A stretch of DNA of 45,178 bases from Xenorhabdus thuongxuanensis. GTDB taxonomy: Bacteria; Pseudomonadota; Gammaproteobacteria; Enterobacterales; Enterobacteriaceae. Below, in pieces: positions 1-8,847 of the stretch. The stretch's first letter is position 1. Each line of letters begins with the position of its first letter. The translations under genes and the position numbers were made by a program. A model generated the notes under the pieces. The model saw only the letters and a list, made by a program, of their open reading frames with translations. It did not search any database and had not been told where the DNA came from. The stretch is from contig NZ_MKGR01000027.1 in the NCBI RefSeq assembly GCF_001908095.1, forward strand, positions 1 to 45,178, read 5' to 3'.

Positions 1-126
1 GGGGCGGAGCAAAAGCGATCAGGAGGCAAAAAAGATGTTCAGTTGATGAGTTGTTTACAGAGCATATTGAATATGTCAGGTTATGTTGATTCTGCTATAG
101 CCTTAGATTCAGCGGATAGATATTGA
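1..126 (+). CDS. Possible 3' end of an unrecognised gene, cut by the window edge
   Basis: Frame 1 is open from the first base to a TGA at 124-126, giving a 41-residue tail that ends in LDSADRY. I recognise no family, and an open frame of this length at a window edge can occur by chance. About 100 bases without a recognisable gene follow before the toxin relic. Confidence 0.25.
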   Translation, partial: GAEQKRSGGKKDVQLMSCLQSILNMSGYVDSAIALDSADRY

Positions 127-227
127 TTATCTTGTTAGATTTTTAGGCAGAGCGCGAGCATACTTTTTTAGCGTCTCTTGTATGAAGGCAAATGACATGA
201 TCTAATGAGAGTTATTTTCCTTCTTAT

Positions 228-344
228 TGCTTACTTTTATGTGCCGGCAATAAAATAGGGGTAAATGAAAAACGGTTCTACAAGGAAATGATCCAACAAG
301 CCGATTTTGAGTACCGCCTTCACTTGGAAAGACTGGAGAAATAA
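228..344 (+). pseudogene. 3' remnant of a RelE/HigB (Gp49-like) toxin gene
   Basis: The frame ending at TAA 342-344 reads LLLCAGNKIGVNEKRFYK and then the pattern AD-x-E-(6 residues)-LE-x-LEK. The same C-terminal pattern occurs in the intact toxin at 29530-29880 (LLCAGNKNGNEKRFYE). No start codon or N-terminal two thirds can be found upstream, so the toxin is truncated. It ends 2 nt before the start of the downstream antitoxin, the normal toxin-first order of this family. It is presumably inactive. Confidence 0.7.
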
Positions 345-346
345 TT

Positions 347-646
347 ATGGCTACTTACAGAGAATTGTTAGCGCAAGAAAGCCCGGAAATGCAGGCGCGT
401 GTTGAAGAACGAATTGAACAAGCGAGCATCAAATTGGCTCTTAGTCAGCTACGTGATGAACTGGATATGTCACAGACAGAACTTGCGGCTGTTATGGGTG
501 TTCAACAGCCTGCTATTGCCCGAATAGAAAATTCCGACCATGATCCGCGCCTCTCAACGCTCAAGCGCTATGTGGCAGCTTTGGGAGGGGAACTAAGTAT
601 TGATGTGACACTTCCAACCGGTAAGCGTGTGGCATTTCATCTATGA
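347..646 (+). CDS. XRE-family (HigA-like) antitoxin, orphaned
   Basis: The 99-residue protein has a lambda-repressor-like helix-turn-helix at about residues 41-62 (SQTELAAVMGVQQPAIARIE). Next comes the conserved LSTLKRYVAALGGELSIDV segment typical of antitoxins paired with Gp49/HigB-type toxins. Such antitoxins neutralise an mRNA-cleaving toxin and repress their own operon through the HTH. The start at 347 lies 2 nt after the stop of the toxin relic. The protein resembles the intact antitoxin at 29221-29523 in layout. With the toxin reduced to a tail it is an orphan antitoxin. It could still protect against a related toxin or act as a small DNA-binding repressor. Confidence 0.85.
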   Translation: MATYRELLAQESPEMQARVEERIEQASIKLALSQLRDELDMSQTELAAVMGVQQPAIARIENSDHDPRLSTLKRYVAALGGELSIDVTLPTGKRVAFHL

Positions 647-868
647 TTTGTAATTTATAGTTGCGCTTGGACTAGCACGTGTATTCAGGCGCGTCCCGTC
701 CGCATTGAGATCACGGAACAGTGTTTCGAGGTCAGCGGCTTTCGTCACGTTACCAATGCGCGCTTCACGCATGGCTGCAATCGTCGTTTCGTTTGGAACC
801 AATAGCTCGAACGGCAACGCCTTTTCCTGTGTTACCCGAGTAAGCATTAGACGGACGGCATCGAATAT
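641..868 (-). pseudogene. RelB/DinJ-type antitoxin, 5'-truncated
   Basis: On the minus strand the frame reads FDAVRLMLTRVTQEKALPFE, then a PNETTIAAMREAR segment and DLNAD near the end. This is the second half of RelB/DinJ antitoxins, which normally continue from an N-terminal ribbon-helix-helix. The N-terminal 30 or so residues are missing: upstream of IIFDAVRLM no start or homologous sequence is visible. After LNAD the frame runs into an unrelated tail that overlaps the 3' end of the XRE antitoxin on the other strand. No RelE toxin follows. The ATG at 847 is internal to the original gene. Confidence 0.65.
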
Positions 869-881
869 TATTGATAAATAA

Positions 882-908
882 AAGGCTGAGAAATTATTTC
901 TCAGCCTT
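882..908. terminator. Bidirectional intrinsic terminator
   Basis: Perfect 12-bp arms AAGGCTGAGAAA (882-893) and TTTCTCAGCCTT (897-908) enclose a 3-nt loop, with A/T-rich tracts on both sides. It lies just downstream of the TetR gene on the minus strand and separates it from the toxin-antitoxin debris. Confidence 0.8.
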
Positions 909-922
909 GATTATAATAAATA

Positions 923-1549
923 TTATCCACACTCAAGCACAGTCATCGCTGCGGTAATACGGGGTGTAATATCTGTTTCTGGCAATGGTGGAAGAATGTC
1001 CAATGCCATTTGCCTGAGCGGCTCTGCAATTACCATTGAAATAACAAGTTCACTGATAATAGGAAAATCCATTTTTTTCAGTAATCCTTGCTGATATTGG
1101 CGTTCAAGCCAATTCGCTAATATATTTCTGACTCTTTCAATTCCACTTTGCTGATATTTATCTAATAATATTTCACGATAAGGAAAATCAGATTGTAATA
1201 ATTTAAATAATCCTACCGCTTCCATAGATAAGGATTTCTCTGCTATTTCAGTTAGAAATATTTTCAATAATTCTATCAATTGCTGAAAATTATTGGCGTC
1301 TTTTTTAAAGGTGGGAATAAAATTTTCTTCCCAACCCATAACAATTTGTTCAAGTAAATCTTCTCGATTTTTGACAAACCGATAGAGCGTTTTTTTGGCA
1401 ATACCGGCTTTTTTGGCAACCACATCCATGGTTGTTTTGTTATAGCCTTGATTAATAAGCAGTAGAAAGGTGACGTCGTGAATTTTTTGGCGTATTGCTT
1501 GCTCTGGAATTGTCGGGCGGCCTCGTGGACGTGGATGATTTTCTGCCAT
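923..1549 (-). CDS. TetR/AcrR-family transcriptional regulator
   Basis: The protein has 208 residues. A basic N-terminus (RPRGRPTI) precedes a TetR-type helix-turn-helix at about residues 25-66, with TTMDVVAKKAGIAKKTLYR as the recognition region. The all-helical ligand-binding domain follows. TetR proteins are usually dimeric repressors released by a small hydrophobic ligand. The ligand cannot be read from the sequence. The gene is separated from the aromatic operon by about 130 bases and transcribed in the same direction. It may be an independent unit, or may sense an intermediate of the neighbouring pathway. Transcription ends at the hairpin at 882-908. Confidence 0.85.
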   Translation of the reverse strand: MAENHPRPRGRPTIPEQAIRQKIHDVTFLLLINQGYNKTTMDVVAKKAGIAKKTLYRFVKNREDLLEQIVMGWEENFIPTFKKDANNFQQLIELLKIFLTEIAEKSLSMEAVGLFKLLQSDFPYREILLDKYQQSGIERVRNILANWLERQYQQGLLKKMDFPIISELVISMVIAEPLRQMALDILPPLPETDITPRITAAMTVLECG

Positions 1550-1681
1550 TTTAGCACCTTATAAGTTGTGAATATTTGTACCGCACTGGCGTGATCCCAT
1601 TAATAAACAGAACAGACTGATACACAACTCGCAGGTGCTTGTCAACTCTATCAAAGCATGATTATCCGTTCATGAAATAAA

Positions 1682-2152
1682 TTACTTACCAAACTCCCCC
1701 AATACTCCACGTATTGGTGTATGCCGTTTAATTAGCTCCTGCAAAACCTCTTTCAGTAGCTGGCTTTTTCTATCACCCAGCGGCTCCAATACACTTTTTT
1801 CGTGAGATTCAGCCTCGGTCAGCAATCCTTCTACCACTTTTTGTCCTGTTTCAGTCAAACTTACCAATGTAACACGGCGATCACTGCTACCATTGGAAAA
1901 ACGAACTATATACCCCTGTAGTTCCAGGCGCTGCAAAACACGGGTAATGGTCGGCTGTTTACTGACCGTTTTCTGTGCCAGAAGGCTGATGCCAATCGGG
2001 CCACTTCCTGCCAACGCTGATAACACCCGCCACTCCAGCACTGACAGCCCTCGCGCTTCAACGATATCATGGAATTCAGAAGAGACTAGCATCCATGCCT
2101 GCCCAAGCAAGGCAGGCAAGTAATTGTCAACAAACACTTTTGAATTTGGCAT
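1682..2152 (-). CDS. MarR-family transcriptional regulator, last gene of the lower aromatic operon
   Basis: From the ATG at 2152 (MPNSKVFVDNYLPALLGQAW) the protein has 156 residues and the full MarR winged helix. The first helix pair is followed by SVLEWRVLSALA, the recognition helix SKQPTITRVLQRLE and the wing DRRVTLVSLTETGQ. The frame stays open further upstream to 2341, but that part runs antisense-in-register through the isomerase gene and lacks family similarity, so I place the start at 2152. It begins 26 nt after the maleate-isomerase stop, so it is probably co-transcribed. MarR proteins typically bind phenolic or aromatic acids. Feedback control by a pathway intermediate such as (hydroxy)anthranilate is plausible but not shown. 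Confidence 0.85.
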   Translation of the reverse strand: MPNSKVFVDNYLPALLGQAWMLVSSEFHDIVEARGLSVLEWRVLSALAGSGPIGISLLAQKTVSKQPTITRVLQRLELQGYIVRFSNGSSDRRVTLVSLTETGQKVVEGLLTEAESHEKSVLEPLGDRKSQLLKEVLQELIKRHTPIRGVLGEFGK

Positions 2153-2178
2153 AAGTTGAACAACCTTTTGTATCTCAA

Positions 2179-2934
2179 TCAATATTTTCCTGATAACAGT
2201 GAGCCAAATCGCGGAACGTATGTATCCAGCCCAAGCTGTTTCAATATCATGTAGGTTGTCGCCACCGATGAAGAAATAACAGGCAATCCCACCCGATCTT
2301 CGATCAGTGGTACTGACGCCAAAGAAGGCATTTGTACACAAGCGGAAGCAACGATAACATCCACATTGCTATTCAACCGTTTGGTAATCTCCACTGGTGT
2401 GAGAGGATCTTGTCGCCCGACAGCAAGGTTGTCGGGGATCTCCAACGAAATGCTGTCGATAACTTCAATACCCTCATTTTCGATGTAATCAATCACTAAC
2501 TGAGTTAATGGCTTCATATAGGGTGTCAGTATGGAGATGCGTTTCGCCCCCAAAGCATGTAACCCATCCACCAATGCCCCTGCGCTGGTCACCACTGGCG
2601 CCGGATGTCTATTTTCCACCGTCCGCAGATGGAGGCGCTTTTCAGAGATTCGGTGATATCCCTGTCCCATGCTCATGATCGCCACTAAACAGGCATATCC
2701 CAGCACATCGACTGCTGCATCCGACAGCTCCTGCGCACAGCGATCACTGTCTGCATCCATGGCCGCCAGTTCTGTTTTTGTAACCGTTTTCATTCTCATG
2801 CGACTGGAATGAAAGGTGAAACGTTCAGGGCTTACTGCTTCACGGGCACGCAGGATTGCGGGGATTTCTGTTTCCATGGTCGTATTTGAAGAGGGAACAA
2901 TCAGCCCCACTCTAAAATGCTGTGTGTTATTCAT
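2179..2934 (-). CDS. Maleate cis-trans isomerase family protein (Asp/Glu racemase superfamily)
   Basis: The 251-residue protein opens with VGLIVPSSNTTMETEIP, the signature of maleate isomerases such as NicE. The two catalytic cysteines of the superfamily are present: Cys82 in GYACLVA and Cys199 in ASACVQMPS. These positions nearly coincide with those known for NicE-type enzymes. The reaction is cofactor-free conversion of maleate to fumarate in the cytoplasm. The gene overlaps the upstream nitrilase gene by 4 nt (ATGA), showing translational coupling. As the last enzyme of a gentisate-like ring-cleavage operon it would deliver fumarate to the TCA cycle. An arylmalonate decarboxylase or other racemase activity is less likely given the N-terminal signature. 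Confidence 0.85.
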   Translation of the reverse strand: MNNTQHFRVGLIVPSSNTTMETEIPAILRAREAVSPERFTFHSSRMRMKTVTKTELAAMDADSDRCAQELSDAAVDVLGYACLVAIMSMGQGYHRISEKRLHLRTVENRHPAPVVTSAGALVDGLHALGAKRISILTPYMKPLTQLVIDYIENEGIEVIDSISLEIPDNLAVGRQDPLTPVEITKRLNSNVDVIVASACVQMPSLASVPLIEDRVGLPVISSSVATTYMILKQLGLDTYVPRFGSLLSGKY

Positions 2935-3920
2935 GGGAGATCCTCCTGATCAGATGGCAGATCGGTAAACCGGATCGCATTCATCGGACGACGGTTCACT
3001 TTTAGATCGAAGATATCAAACCGATTGTAATGCCCTGTGATATCGTGCATTTGACGAGGCTGAATACAGCGATTCAAGTCAATCTGCGCATAGACGATCC
3101 CTTCTTTATCAATCAGGGGATCACCAATCACTCGCCCATCAGGCCCAATAATGCCGGTAAATGCACTATTAGAACGTGCCAGCAACTCTTCAGCTTCAGG
3201 ATGACTGGCCGACATCGCTTTTACAATTTCCGGCGAAATCGTGGAACAGGAGACGATGGTAAACACTTTGCCCTCAAAACAGTGGGCTGATGCTCGTAAA
3301 CGGATAGCCTCAGCCATATCATAATCCGGTGGTGCAACCGGCAGGGAGATATAACTGGCAACATGTATCAATTCGCCTTGAGATAACAAGGAAAAACGCG
3401 CCAACGTATTGGTATTTTCGCCGCAGGCCAGCACGCCCAATGGCCCGATACGGGTATCATGTACTTTTAACGAAGCCGCATCACCATTCGCCCATGTTAG
3501 TTTCTCTGCCCATGTCGGCACCAGCTTGCGATGACGCCCCAAAATGTTTCCTTCATCAGAAATAGTCACCAAGGTGTTATAGAGTGTTGCTATACCATTA
3601 GGACTGCGTTCATTAACCCCAACTACAACGTTGATGTGATGACGTGCCGCAGTCAGTGCGATTTTGTTGATCTCCGGCCCTGGTACTTTAATGGCAGATT
3701 TGCACAGTTTTTCAAACCATGGGCTGCCTTGTATCGGGTTCATCACCCAGTTCCAATAGGGGTAACCAGAAACAAACACTTCGGGAAAAGCCACCAAACT
3801 GGCTCCCTTGTCTGCCGCTTCTTGGATCAGCCGACAAACGAGATCAACTGTCGCCTCTGTATCCAGAAAGATAGGAGCAGCCTGTACCGCAGCCGCCTTG
3901 AACTTAGGAAGTTTCAGCAT
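2931..3920 (-). CDS. Nitrilase-superfamily carbon-nitrogen hydrolase (proposed maleamate amidase)
   Basis: The 329-residue protein shows the Glu-Lys-Cys triad of the superfamily: Glu47 (AFPEVFVSGYP), Lys132 (GRHRKLVPT) and Cys166 (LACGENTNTLARF). The CGENTN context is that of true nitrilases rather than of the short omega-amidases, so a nitrile substrate remains possible. No nitrile-forming gene such as an aldoxime dehydratase is nearby. In the operon it lies between the FAH hydrolase (18 nt upstream) and the maleate isomerase (4-nt overlap downstream), exactly where a C-N bond would have to be hydrolysed. I therefore infer that it may convert maleamate to maleate and ammonia. The family is certain; the substrate is inferred from context only. 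Confidence 0.8.
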   Translation of the reverse strand: MLKLPKFKAAAVQAAPIFLDTEATVDLVCRLIQEAADKGASLVAFPEVFVSGYPYWNWVMNPIQGSPWFEKLCKSAIKVPGPEINKIALTAARHHINVVVGVNERSPNGIATLYNTLVTISDEGNILGRHRKLVPTWAEKLTWANGDAASLKVHDTRIGPLGVLACGENTNTLARFSLLSQGELIHVASYISLPVAPPDYDMAEAIRLRASAHCFEGKVFTIVSCSTISPEIVKAMSASHPEAEELLARSNSAFTGIIGPDGRVIGDPLIDKEGIVYAQIDLNRCIQPRQMHDITGHYNRFDIFDLKVNRRPMNAIRFTDLPSDQEDLP

Positions 3921-3938
3921 ATCAGGCTCCTGTTTTAT

Positions 3939-4850
3939 TTACACCGCAATAACGGAGTGACGCAAATGACCGACCTTTTCAAGGTACGCTTCAATCACAT
4001 CCCCTGGCCACAGCCATTCTTGTGGATCACGCCCCGCCCCAACACCTTCCGGTGTGCCTGTGGCAATGATATCTCCTGGCTCCAGCGTGATGCCTTTGCT
4101 AATGTCTGCAATCAGGGTATTTACCTTGAACAACATATGGCGTGTATTGGAATCCTGTTTGGTCACACCATTGACTTTTAGGTTCAGCGCCAACTCTTGC
4201 GGGTTGGAAATTTCATCAGCGGTGACAATGCAAGGGCCAAAAGGCGCATAGGTATCCTGCCCCTTGGAGTAGATCCACTGTCCAGCCCGACGACAATCAC
4301 GGGCGCTCATGTCAATCATCAGGCTATAGCCAAAAACATATTGCAATGCCTCAGCTTCCGATACACCTTTGGCGCGAGTGCCGATAATCACCGCCAGTTC
4401 CACTTCCCAATCCAATTGCTGGGTGATCTCACTGTTATGCTCAATCGCATCGCCAGGGCCAATCACTGTCGTTGGCGGCTTAGAGAAAATAACTGGCTCT
4501 TTTGGCAGATCTTTTGCCGTATCCAGAGCGCGGTTGGATTCGGCCACATGTTCAACATAGTTCAGGCCAATACCAAAGATGTTTTTCCGTGGCCGAGGAA
4601 TGGGGGCGAGAATTTTCACATTCTGCAATGGCAGTGAAATCCCCGTAGGCCAAAACCCCTTGAATGAATCTAACAGCGCTGTCGTGCTGCTCACTGCCAA
4701 GGGTCCCAAGTCAATAAATTCCAGCATGTTATCCGGTAATCTATTCCCGGTATGGGCGGCCAATTTTGCCAAGTCGACTACGTGATTATTGACTATCGCG
4801 CCTAATCTCGCGGCAGCCGTAACTTCTGAACGGTAAGTGATTAAACGCAT
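3939..4850 (-). CDS. Fumarylacetoacetate hydrolase (FAH) family protein, maleylpyruvate-hydrolase-like
   Basis: The 303-residue protein has the FAH fold signatures. The catalytic entrance is GIGLNYVEHVAES at about residue 93. The metal ligands are Glu149 and Glu151 (DWEVELAVIIG) and Asp180 (YSLMIDMSARDCR). The C-terminal motif is ATGTPEGVGAGR. The family uses Mg2+ to cleave a carbon-carbon bond between two carbonyls. In gentisate pathways it hydrolyses maleyl- or fumarylpyruvate to pyruvate and maleate or fumarate. Here a maleate isomerase is present and no glutathione-dependent maleylpyruvate isomerase is seen, so direct hydrolysis of the maleyl form (or its amide) is favoured. It starts 3 nt after the dioxygenase stop. 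Confidence 0.87.
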   Translation of the reverse strand: MRLITYRSEVTAAARLGAIVNNHVVDLAKLAAHTGNRLPDNMLEFIDLGPLAVSSTTALLDSFKGFWPTGISLPLQNVKILAPIPRPRKNIFGIGLNYVEHVAESNRALDTAKDLPKEPVIFSKPPTTVIGPGDAIEHNSEITQQLDWEVELAVIIGTRAKGVSEAEALQYVFGYSLMIDMSARDCRRAGQWIYSKGQDTYAPFGPCIVTADEISNPQELALNLKVNGVTKQDSNTRHMLFKVNTLIADISKGITLEPGDIIATGTPEGVGAGRDPQEWLWPGDVIEAYLEKVGHLRHSVIAV

Positions 4851-4853
4851 CTC

Positions 4854-5993
4854 TTATCCTCTCACTGGTTGGTGCCCATCGTTATCAGACAGGGCTTCTT
4901 CGTAATACAATTGCAATGCCTGCATAACTGGCAAATCGTTAAAACAGAACAAGCAAGCATCATCCGTTTGTGAGGCATTCACATGCTCATGAAATGCCCA
5001 CGAAGGAACGCAGAAAATATCTCGTGCCTGCCAGTCAAATCGTTGACCATCAATCACGGAATAACCTTTTCCTTTCGCTACTTGATAAATGAAACTGCCA
5101 GTATGACGATGTGCTTTGCCAACGAAACCAGGGCGTAACAACTGCATACTGGCACCGAGAGTTGGCATCACATGACCGCCTGTTAGCGGATTGGAGTAGT
5201 GCATCAAAATGTCATCAAAAGGCGATCCTGCTGAAACATGAGCGTAACGCTGCAAGGCTTCATAAGTTGGCTCCCATTGGTATCTGAACAGCGGGGAATA
5301 CGGTTTATCCCAGCCAACATTCTGTGGACGCAAAGCAGGGGCACCCCAAAGTGCAATGGAAGAATCCACAGGTTCAGTCACTGCCTGACGCAAATCAGGA
5401 TGCACCTTATAAAAACCCGCTTCCAATATGTTAACCAGCGGTATATCCAGACCATCCTGCCAGATACATTGCGAGCCATCAGGATCAACACCGTGCTCAT
5501 GCCAGGTGCCATTGGGGGTTAAGACGAAATCATTCGCTCCCAACGACATTTTCTGGCCATCAACAATGGTGTAAGCACCACGCCCTTCCATGATGAAACG
5601 CAAAGCTGAAGAGGAGTGGGCATGTGCCGATGCCGCTTCACCTGGCCGCATCGTTTGGAGACCGGAATAGAGCAAGCCAACAGCGGTAGAAGCTCCTGGC
5701 TCTCCCGAATTGTTCAGATAGACCACACGTCGGCCTGCTTTTTCCGGTGTAACCAAATCGGCAGATTTTAGAACGTATTCACGCAGATCACGGTAACGCC
5801 AAAGTACTGGTACTGAAGCTGATTTAGGTTGCCAGGGTTCTATTTTATTGGCGATTGTCCAGAGTGCCCCTGTCTTGTACTTAACCAACTCCCTGTAATA
5901 CGCCAGCAGTTCAGGGCTATCGGCAACATTGGCACGGCCGAGAATATCTTCCCTGTATTGATCATGAGTTTGGATATTTTCTTGTTGAGACAT
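4854..5993 (-). CDS. Gentisate 1,2-dioxygenase-like bicupin ring-cleavage dioxygenase
   Basis: The 379-residue length fits bacterial gentisate/salicylate 1,2-dioxygenases. The first cupin carries the expected iron ligands His124, His126 and His165 (AHAHSSSALRFIMEG and GTWHEHG). The second cupin (KAHRHTGSFIYQVAKGKG, HEHV) also keeps histidines. The enzyme cleaves between the carboxyl-bearing and the adjacent hydroxyl- or amino-bearing ring carbon using Fe(II) and O2. The first metal motif reads H-A-H-S, whereas classical gentisate dioxygenases have H-R-H-T/N, so the substrate may differ from gentisate. I propose 5-hydroxyanthranilate because the operon supplies no salicylate activation but does supply a route to anthraniloyl-CoA. 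The gene lies 9 nt after the hydroxylase stop. Confidence 0.85.
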   Translation of the reverse strand: MSQQENIQTHDQYREDILGRANVADSPELLAYYRELVKYKTGALWTIANKIEPWQPKSASVPVLWRYRDLREYVLKSADLVTPEKAGRRVVYLNNSGEPGASTAVGLLYSGLQTMRPGEAASAHAHSSSALRFIMEGRGAYTIVDGQKMSLGANDFVLTPNGTWHEHGVDPDGSQCIWQDGLDIPLVNILEAGFYKVHPDLRQAVTEPVDSSIALWGAPALRPQNVGWDKPYSPLFRYQWEPTYEALQRYAHVSAGSPFDDILMHYSNPLTGGHVMPTLGASMQLLRPGFVGKAHRHTGSFIYQVAKGKGYSVIDGQRFDWQARDIFCVPSWAFHEHVNASQTDDACLFCFNDLPVMQALQLYYEEALSDNDGHQPVRG

Positions 5994-6002
5994 GGATATC
6001 TC

Positions 6003-8363
6003 CTAGAGTTGTTTTCTAATGAATTGCTCTTTGCCGTAAAGATAAGGTTTTGGCCAATCGATACCTGTCCAGCCATATCTGGCGCATTCATGTAGTAGCC
6101 AGGCCGCATTAGATAAGAATGGGCGGGATAAGGCACAGAGATCAGCACGACCAGAAGCAATGATGCCGTTAATTTGATCAGCATCTGTAATCGCACCAAC
6201 TGCAATAACCGGCACGTTTCCTTCATTACGAATGCGATCAGCCATCGGCGTTTGGTACATGCGTCCATAAACCGGCTGCTGCTCAGCAGAGACTTCCCCT
6301 GTGGAACAATCCACCATATCCACTCCGGCTGCACGGAAACGACGGGCAATCTCTACGGCTTCATCAACCGTCGTTCCCCCCTCTACCCAATCCGTGGCAG
6401 AAATACGCACAGATATTGGCAAATCAGCCGGCCAAACATCACGCACCGCCTTGAAAACGGCCAACGGGAAGCGAAGTCGGTTTTCCAGCGAACCGCCATA
6501 TTCGTCATCACGCTGGTTAGTTAACGGAGAGATAAAACTAGAGAGCAGATAACCGTGAGCGGCCTGAATCTCCAGCCAGTCAAAACCTGCTTTGATGGCA
6601 CGATGGGTTGCTGCAATAAACTGCTCGATAATTTCTGCTATTTGCGTCTTAGTCAGCGCCGCCGGCACTTGTGAAATTCCCACTAAATAAGGCAAGGCCG
6701 ATGCTGAAACTAAGGGCCAGTTACCCGCTGGTAAAGGGTGATCAGGTTGTTGCCACCCCAGTTGGGTTGAGCCCCGTCTTCCCGCATGTCCCAATTGAAT
6801 CCCTATCAGAGTGTCGGAGTGCTGGTGGACAAAATCGGTGATCGCCTTCCATGCCTGCACCTGCTGCTCATTCCATAATCCTGTACAAGCAGGAGTGACA
6901 CGTGCTTGCGGAGAAATTGCTGTCATTTCAGCGATCACCAAACCCGCACCACCCAATGCCCTGCTACCAAGATGAACCAGATGGAATGGACCCGGAACTC
7001 CCTCCACGGCGCTATACAACAGCGTAGGAGAGACAACAACCCGATTTTTCAAGCTGACGCCCCGTACCTGATAAGGTGTCAGCAATGGTGGAGTCAGTGA
7101 TGAGAATGGGTGAGATTGTTGGATAAACCAGCGCTCATAATTTTCCAGCCATGCCCGATCCCTCAAGCGCAAATTTTCATGAGAAATGCGCTGTGAACGT
7201 GTCAGCAATGAATAAGCAAATTGTTCGGGCGAAAAACTTTCATAGCGTGTAACATTTTCGAACCACTCCGTTGAATTACGCGCTGCATTCTGGATTTTCA
7301 GCACTTCTACGCTACGCGATTGTTGGTAATCGGATAAACCCGCTTGCCAATTCCCCTGATGGGCTTTCAAGTTGTTTGCCAGTTCAATCGCATCTTCTAA
7401 TGCCAATTTTGTGCCGGAGCCAATGGAAAAATGGGCGGTATGGGCAGCATCTCCCATTAACACAATGGGGATATTTTTGCCGTTCCCTCCCTCTGGTTCG
7501 ATCCAGTGCACCCAATTGGCGCAAATTATTCTGGGAAAACGTATCCAAATGGCGGCGCCCCGCAAATGGGTTGCATTGGAGATTAATTTATGTCCATCTA
7601 GCCAGGGGGCGAATATTTTTTCACAATATGCAATGCTCTCTTCCTGTGACATTTTGTCGATACCCGCAGACAGCCAGGTTTCTTCCGTCGTTTCGACAAT
7701 AAAAGTCGACAGTCCTTCCTGAAATTGATAGGCGTGAACCTGAAACCAGCCATACTCGGTTTCAACAAACAGAAACGTAAATGCATCAAAAACTTTATGC
7801 GTCCCTAACCAGACAAAACGGCAATGGCGCTGATCGATATCAGGCTGGAAAAATTCAGCATAACGAGTGCGGATCTGGCTATTGATCCCATCAGAAGCAA
7901 TCAGCAAATCGGCATGATATTTGCTGGCAATCTCCTGCTCATCCTCAACCTGAGTTTCAAACAGCAGCTCAACTCCGACTTCGTGGCAGCGATCTTGCAG
8001 GATATTCAAGAGTTTTTTACGGCCAATGCCAATAAATCCATGACCACCACTACGATTTACGGTTCCCTTAAAGTGGATATCGATATCATCCCAACGGCTA
8101 AACTCCTCCCTGATAATTTCAGCCGACACAGGATCAGCCAGATGCAGGTTTTCCAACGTTGCATCCGAAAACACCACTCCCCAACCAAAGGTGTCATACG
8201 GACGATTACGCTCGATCACCACGACACGATTATCAGGGTTTTGTAACTTCATCAGCAGACCGAAATACAATCCAGCCGGCCCACCACCAATACATACGAT
8301 ATTCTTACCACTGACGGACACTGTATTGTTACTGATTACTGCATTCTTACCTCTTACATTCAT
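6003..8363 (-). CDS. Fused FAD monooxygenase / old yellow enzyme: aryl-CoA 5-hydroxylase (salicylyl-CoA or 2-aminobenzoyl-CoA type)
   Basis: The protein has 786 residues in two parts. Residues about 20-380 form a class A FAD monooxygenase with [10 protein letters not shown], and [17 protein letters not shown] as the second FAD motif. Residues about 405-770 are an old-yellow-enzyme FMN domain with [18 protein letters not shown] and YGGSLENR. This architecture is known from 2-aminobenzoyl-CoA monooxygenase/reductase of Azoarcus and from proteins annotated as bifunctional salicylyl-CoA 5-hydroxylases. It hydroxylates a CoA-activated ortho-substituted benzoate at C5. No CoA ligase is nearby, so the CoA ester probably comes from the IorAB-type enzyme. 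A ribosome-binding site (AGGAGA) precedes the ATG. Whether the OYE half reduces the ring or only supports hydroxylation cannot be read from sequence. Confidence 0.87.
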   Translation of the reverse strand: MNVRGKNAVISNNTVSVSGKNIVCIGGGPAGLYFGLLMKLQNPDNRVVVIERNRPYDTFGWGVVFSDATLENLHLADPVSAEIIREEFSRWDDIDIHFKGTVNRSGGHGFIGIGRKKLLNILQDRCHEVGVELLFETQVEDEQEIASKYHADLLIASDGINSQIRTRYAEFFQPDIDQRHCRFVWLGTHKVFDAFTFLFVETEYGWFQVHAYQFQEGLSTFIVETTEETWLSAGIDKMSQEESIAYCEKIFAPWLDGHKLISNATHLRGAAIWIRFPRIICANWVHWIEPEGGNGKNIPIVLMGDAAHTAHFSIGSGTKLALEDAIELANNLKAHQGNWQAGLSDYQQSRSVEVLKIQNAARNSTEWFENVTRYESFSPEQFAYSLLTRSQRISHENLRLRDRAWLENYERWFIQQSHPFSSLTPPLLTPYQVRGVSLKNRVVVSPTLLYSAVEGVPGPFHLVHLGSRALGGAGLVIAEMTAISPQARVTPACTGLWNEQQVQAWKAITDFVHQHSDTLIGIQLGHAGRRGSTQLGWQQPDHPLPAGNWPLVSASALPYLVGISQVPAALTKTQIAEIIEQFIAATHRAIKAGFDWLEIQAAHGYLLSSFISPLTNQRDDEYGGSLENRLRFPLAVFKAVRDVWPADLPISVRISATDWVEGGTTVDEAVEIARRFRAAGVDMVDCSTGEVSAEQQPVYGRMYQTPMADRIRNEGNVPVIAVGAITDADQINGIIASGRADLCALSRPFLSNAAWLLHECARYGWTGIDWPKPYLYGKEQFIRKQL

Positions 8364-8409
8364 AATTTATTCTCCTGCCGCACGATATCTACTGCGATGT
8401 CCTATTTAG

Positions 8410-8829
8410 CTAAGGCATCTGTTCAGTTAACGCATAGTAAAATTCGTCGGGTATCGGAATAGCTTGATGGGTATCCAGTGAAGTGGTGACATAAGTCTGA
8501 GTGACTCTCATCCTCAATTCACCTTCTTTGCTGACGCAGCGTTGAAGCAGCGTCAATGATTTTTTGCCTATTTTCTCAACACCTAATTCCAGCCAGACCT
8601 GATCACCCATTCTGCTAATTGCCTTAAATTCCGCCTCCAAATGAACCGTTGGTAACCCAAAACGGTGTTTTGCGATGTAATTGGCATATCCCATTGACGT
8701 TAATTCATCGAACCAATCTTCCAATAAGTTGTTGAACATCACGAAATACTGGGGATAAAAGACGATCCCCGCCGGATCACATTCAGAAAAGCGGATCTTA
8801 TGGGGCTGTATAAAACTAAGCAGGCTCAT
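8410..8829 (-). CDS. Acyl-CoA thioesterase, YbgC / 4-hydroxybenzoyl-CoA thioesterase family
   Basis: The 139-residue hotdog-fold protein has the N-terminal signature RFSECDPAGIVFYPQYF, in which Asp18 is the catalytic acid of the Pseudomonas-type 4-hydroxybenzoyl-CoA thioesterases. It sits between iorB (18 nt upstream) and the aryl-CoA hydroxylase (46 nt downstream). It is therefore well placed to release the hydroxylated aromatic acid from CoA before ring cleavage. I infer 5-hydroxyanthraniloyl-CoA or gentisyl-CoA as substrate. The family assignment is secure and the substrate is contextual. Confidence 0.88.
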   Translation of the reverse strand: MSLLSFIQPHKIRFSECDPAGIVFYPQYFVMFNNLLEDWFDELTSMGYANYIAKHRFGLPTVHLEAEFKAISRMGDQVWLELGVEKIGKKSLTLLQRCVSKEGELRMRVTQTYVTTSLDTHQAIPIPDEFYYALTEQMP

Positions 8830-8847
8830 TGCAGGCTCCTAGGTTTT

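Noticed and set aside
1276-1557. Minus-strand frame of 93 codons beside the TetR gene
   Set aside because: It is an out-of-frame shadow of the TetR gene; the TetR frame carries the recognisable HTH.
3531-4181. Plus-strand open frame of 216 codons across the nitrilase and FAH genes
   Set aside because: It is antisense to two overlapping-style operon genes with catalytic motifs intact, and its translation looks random.
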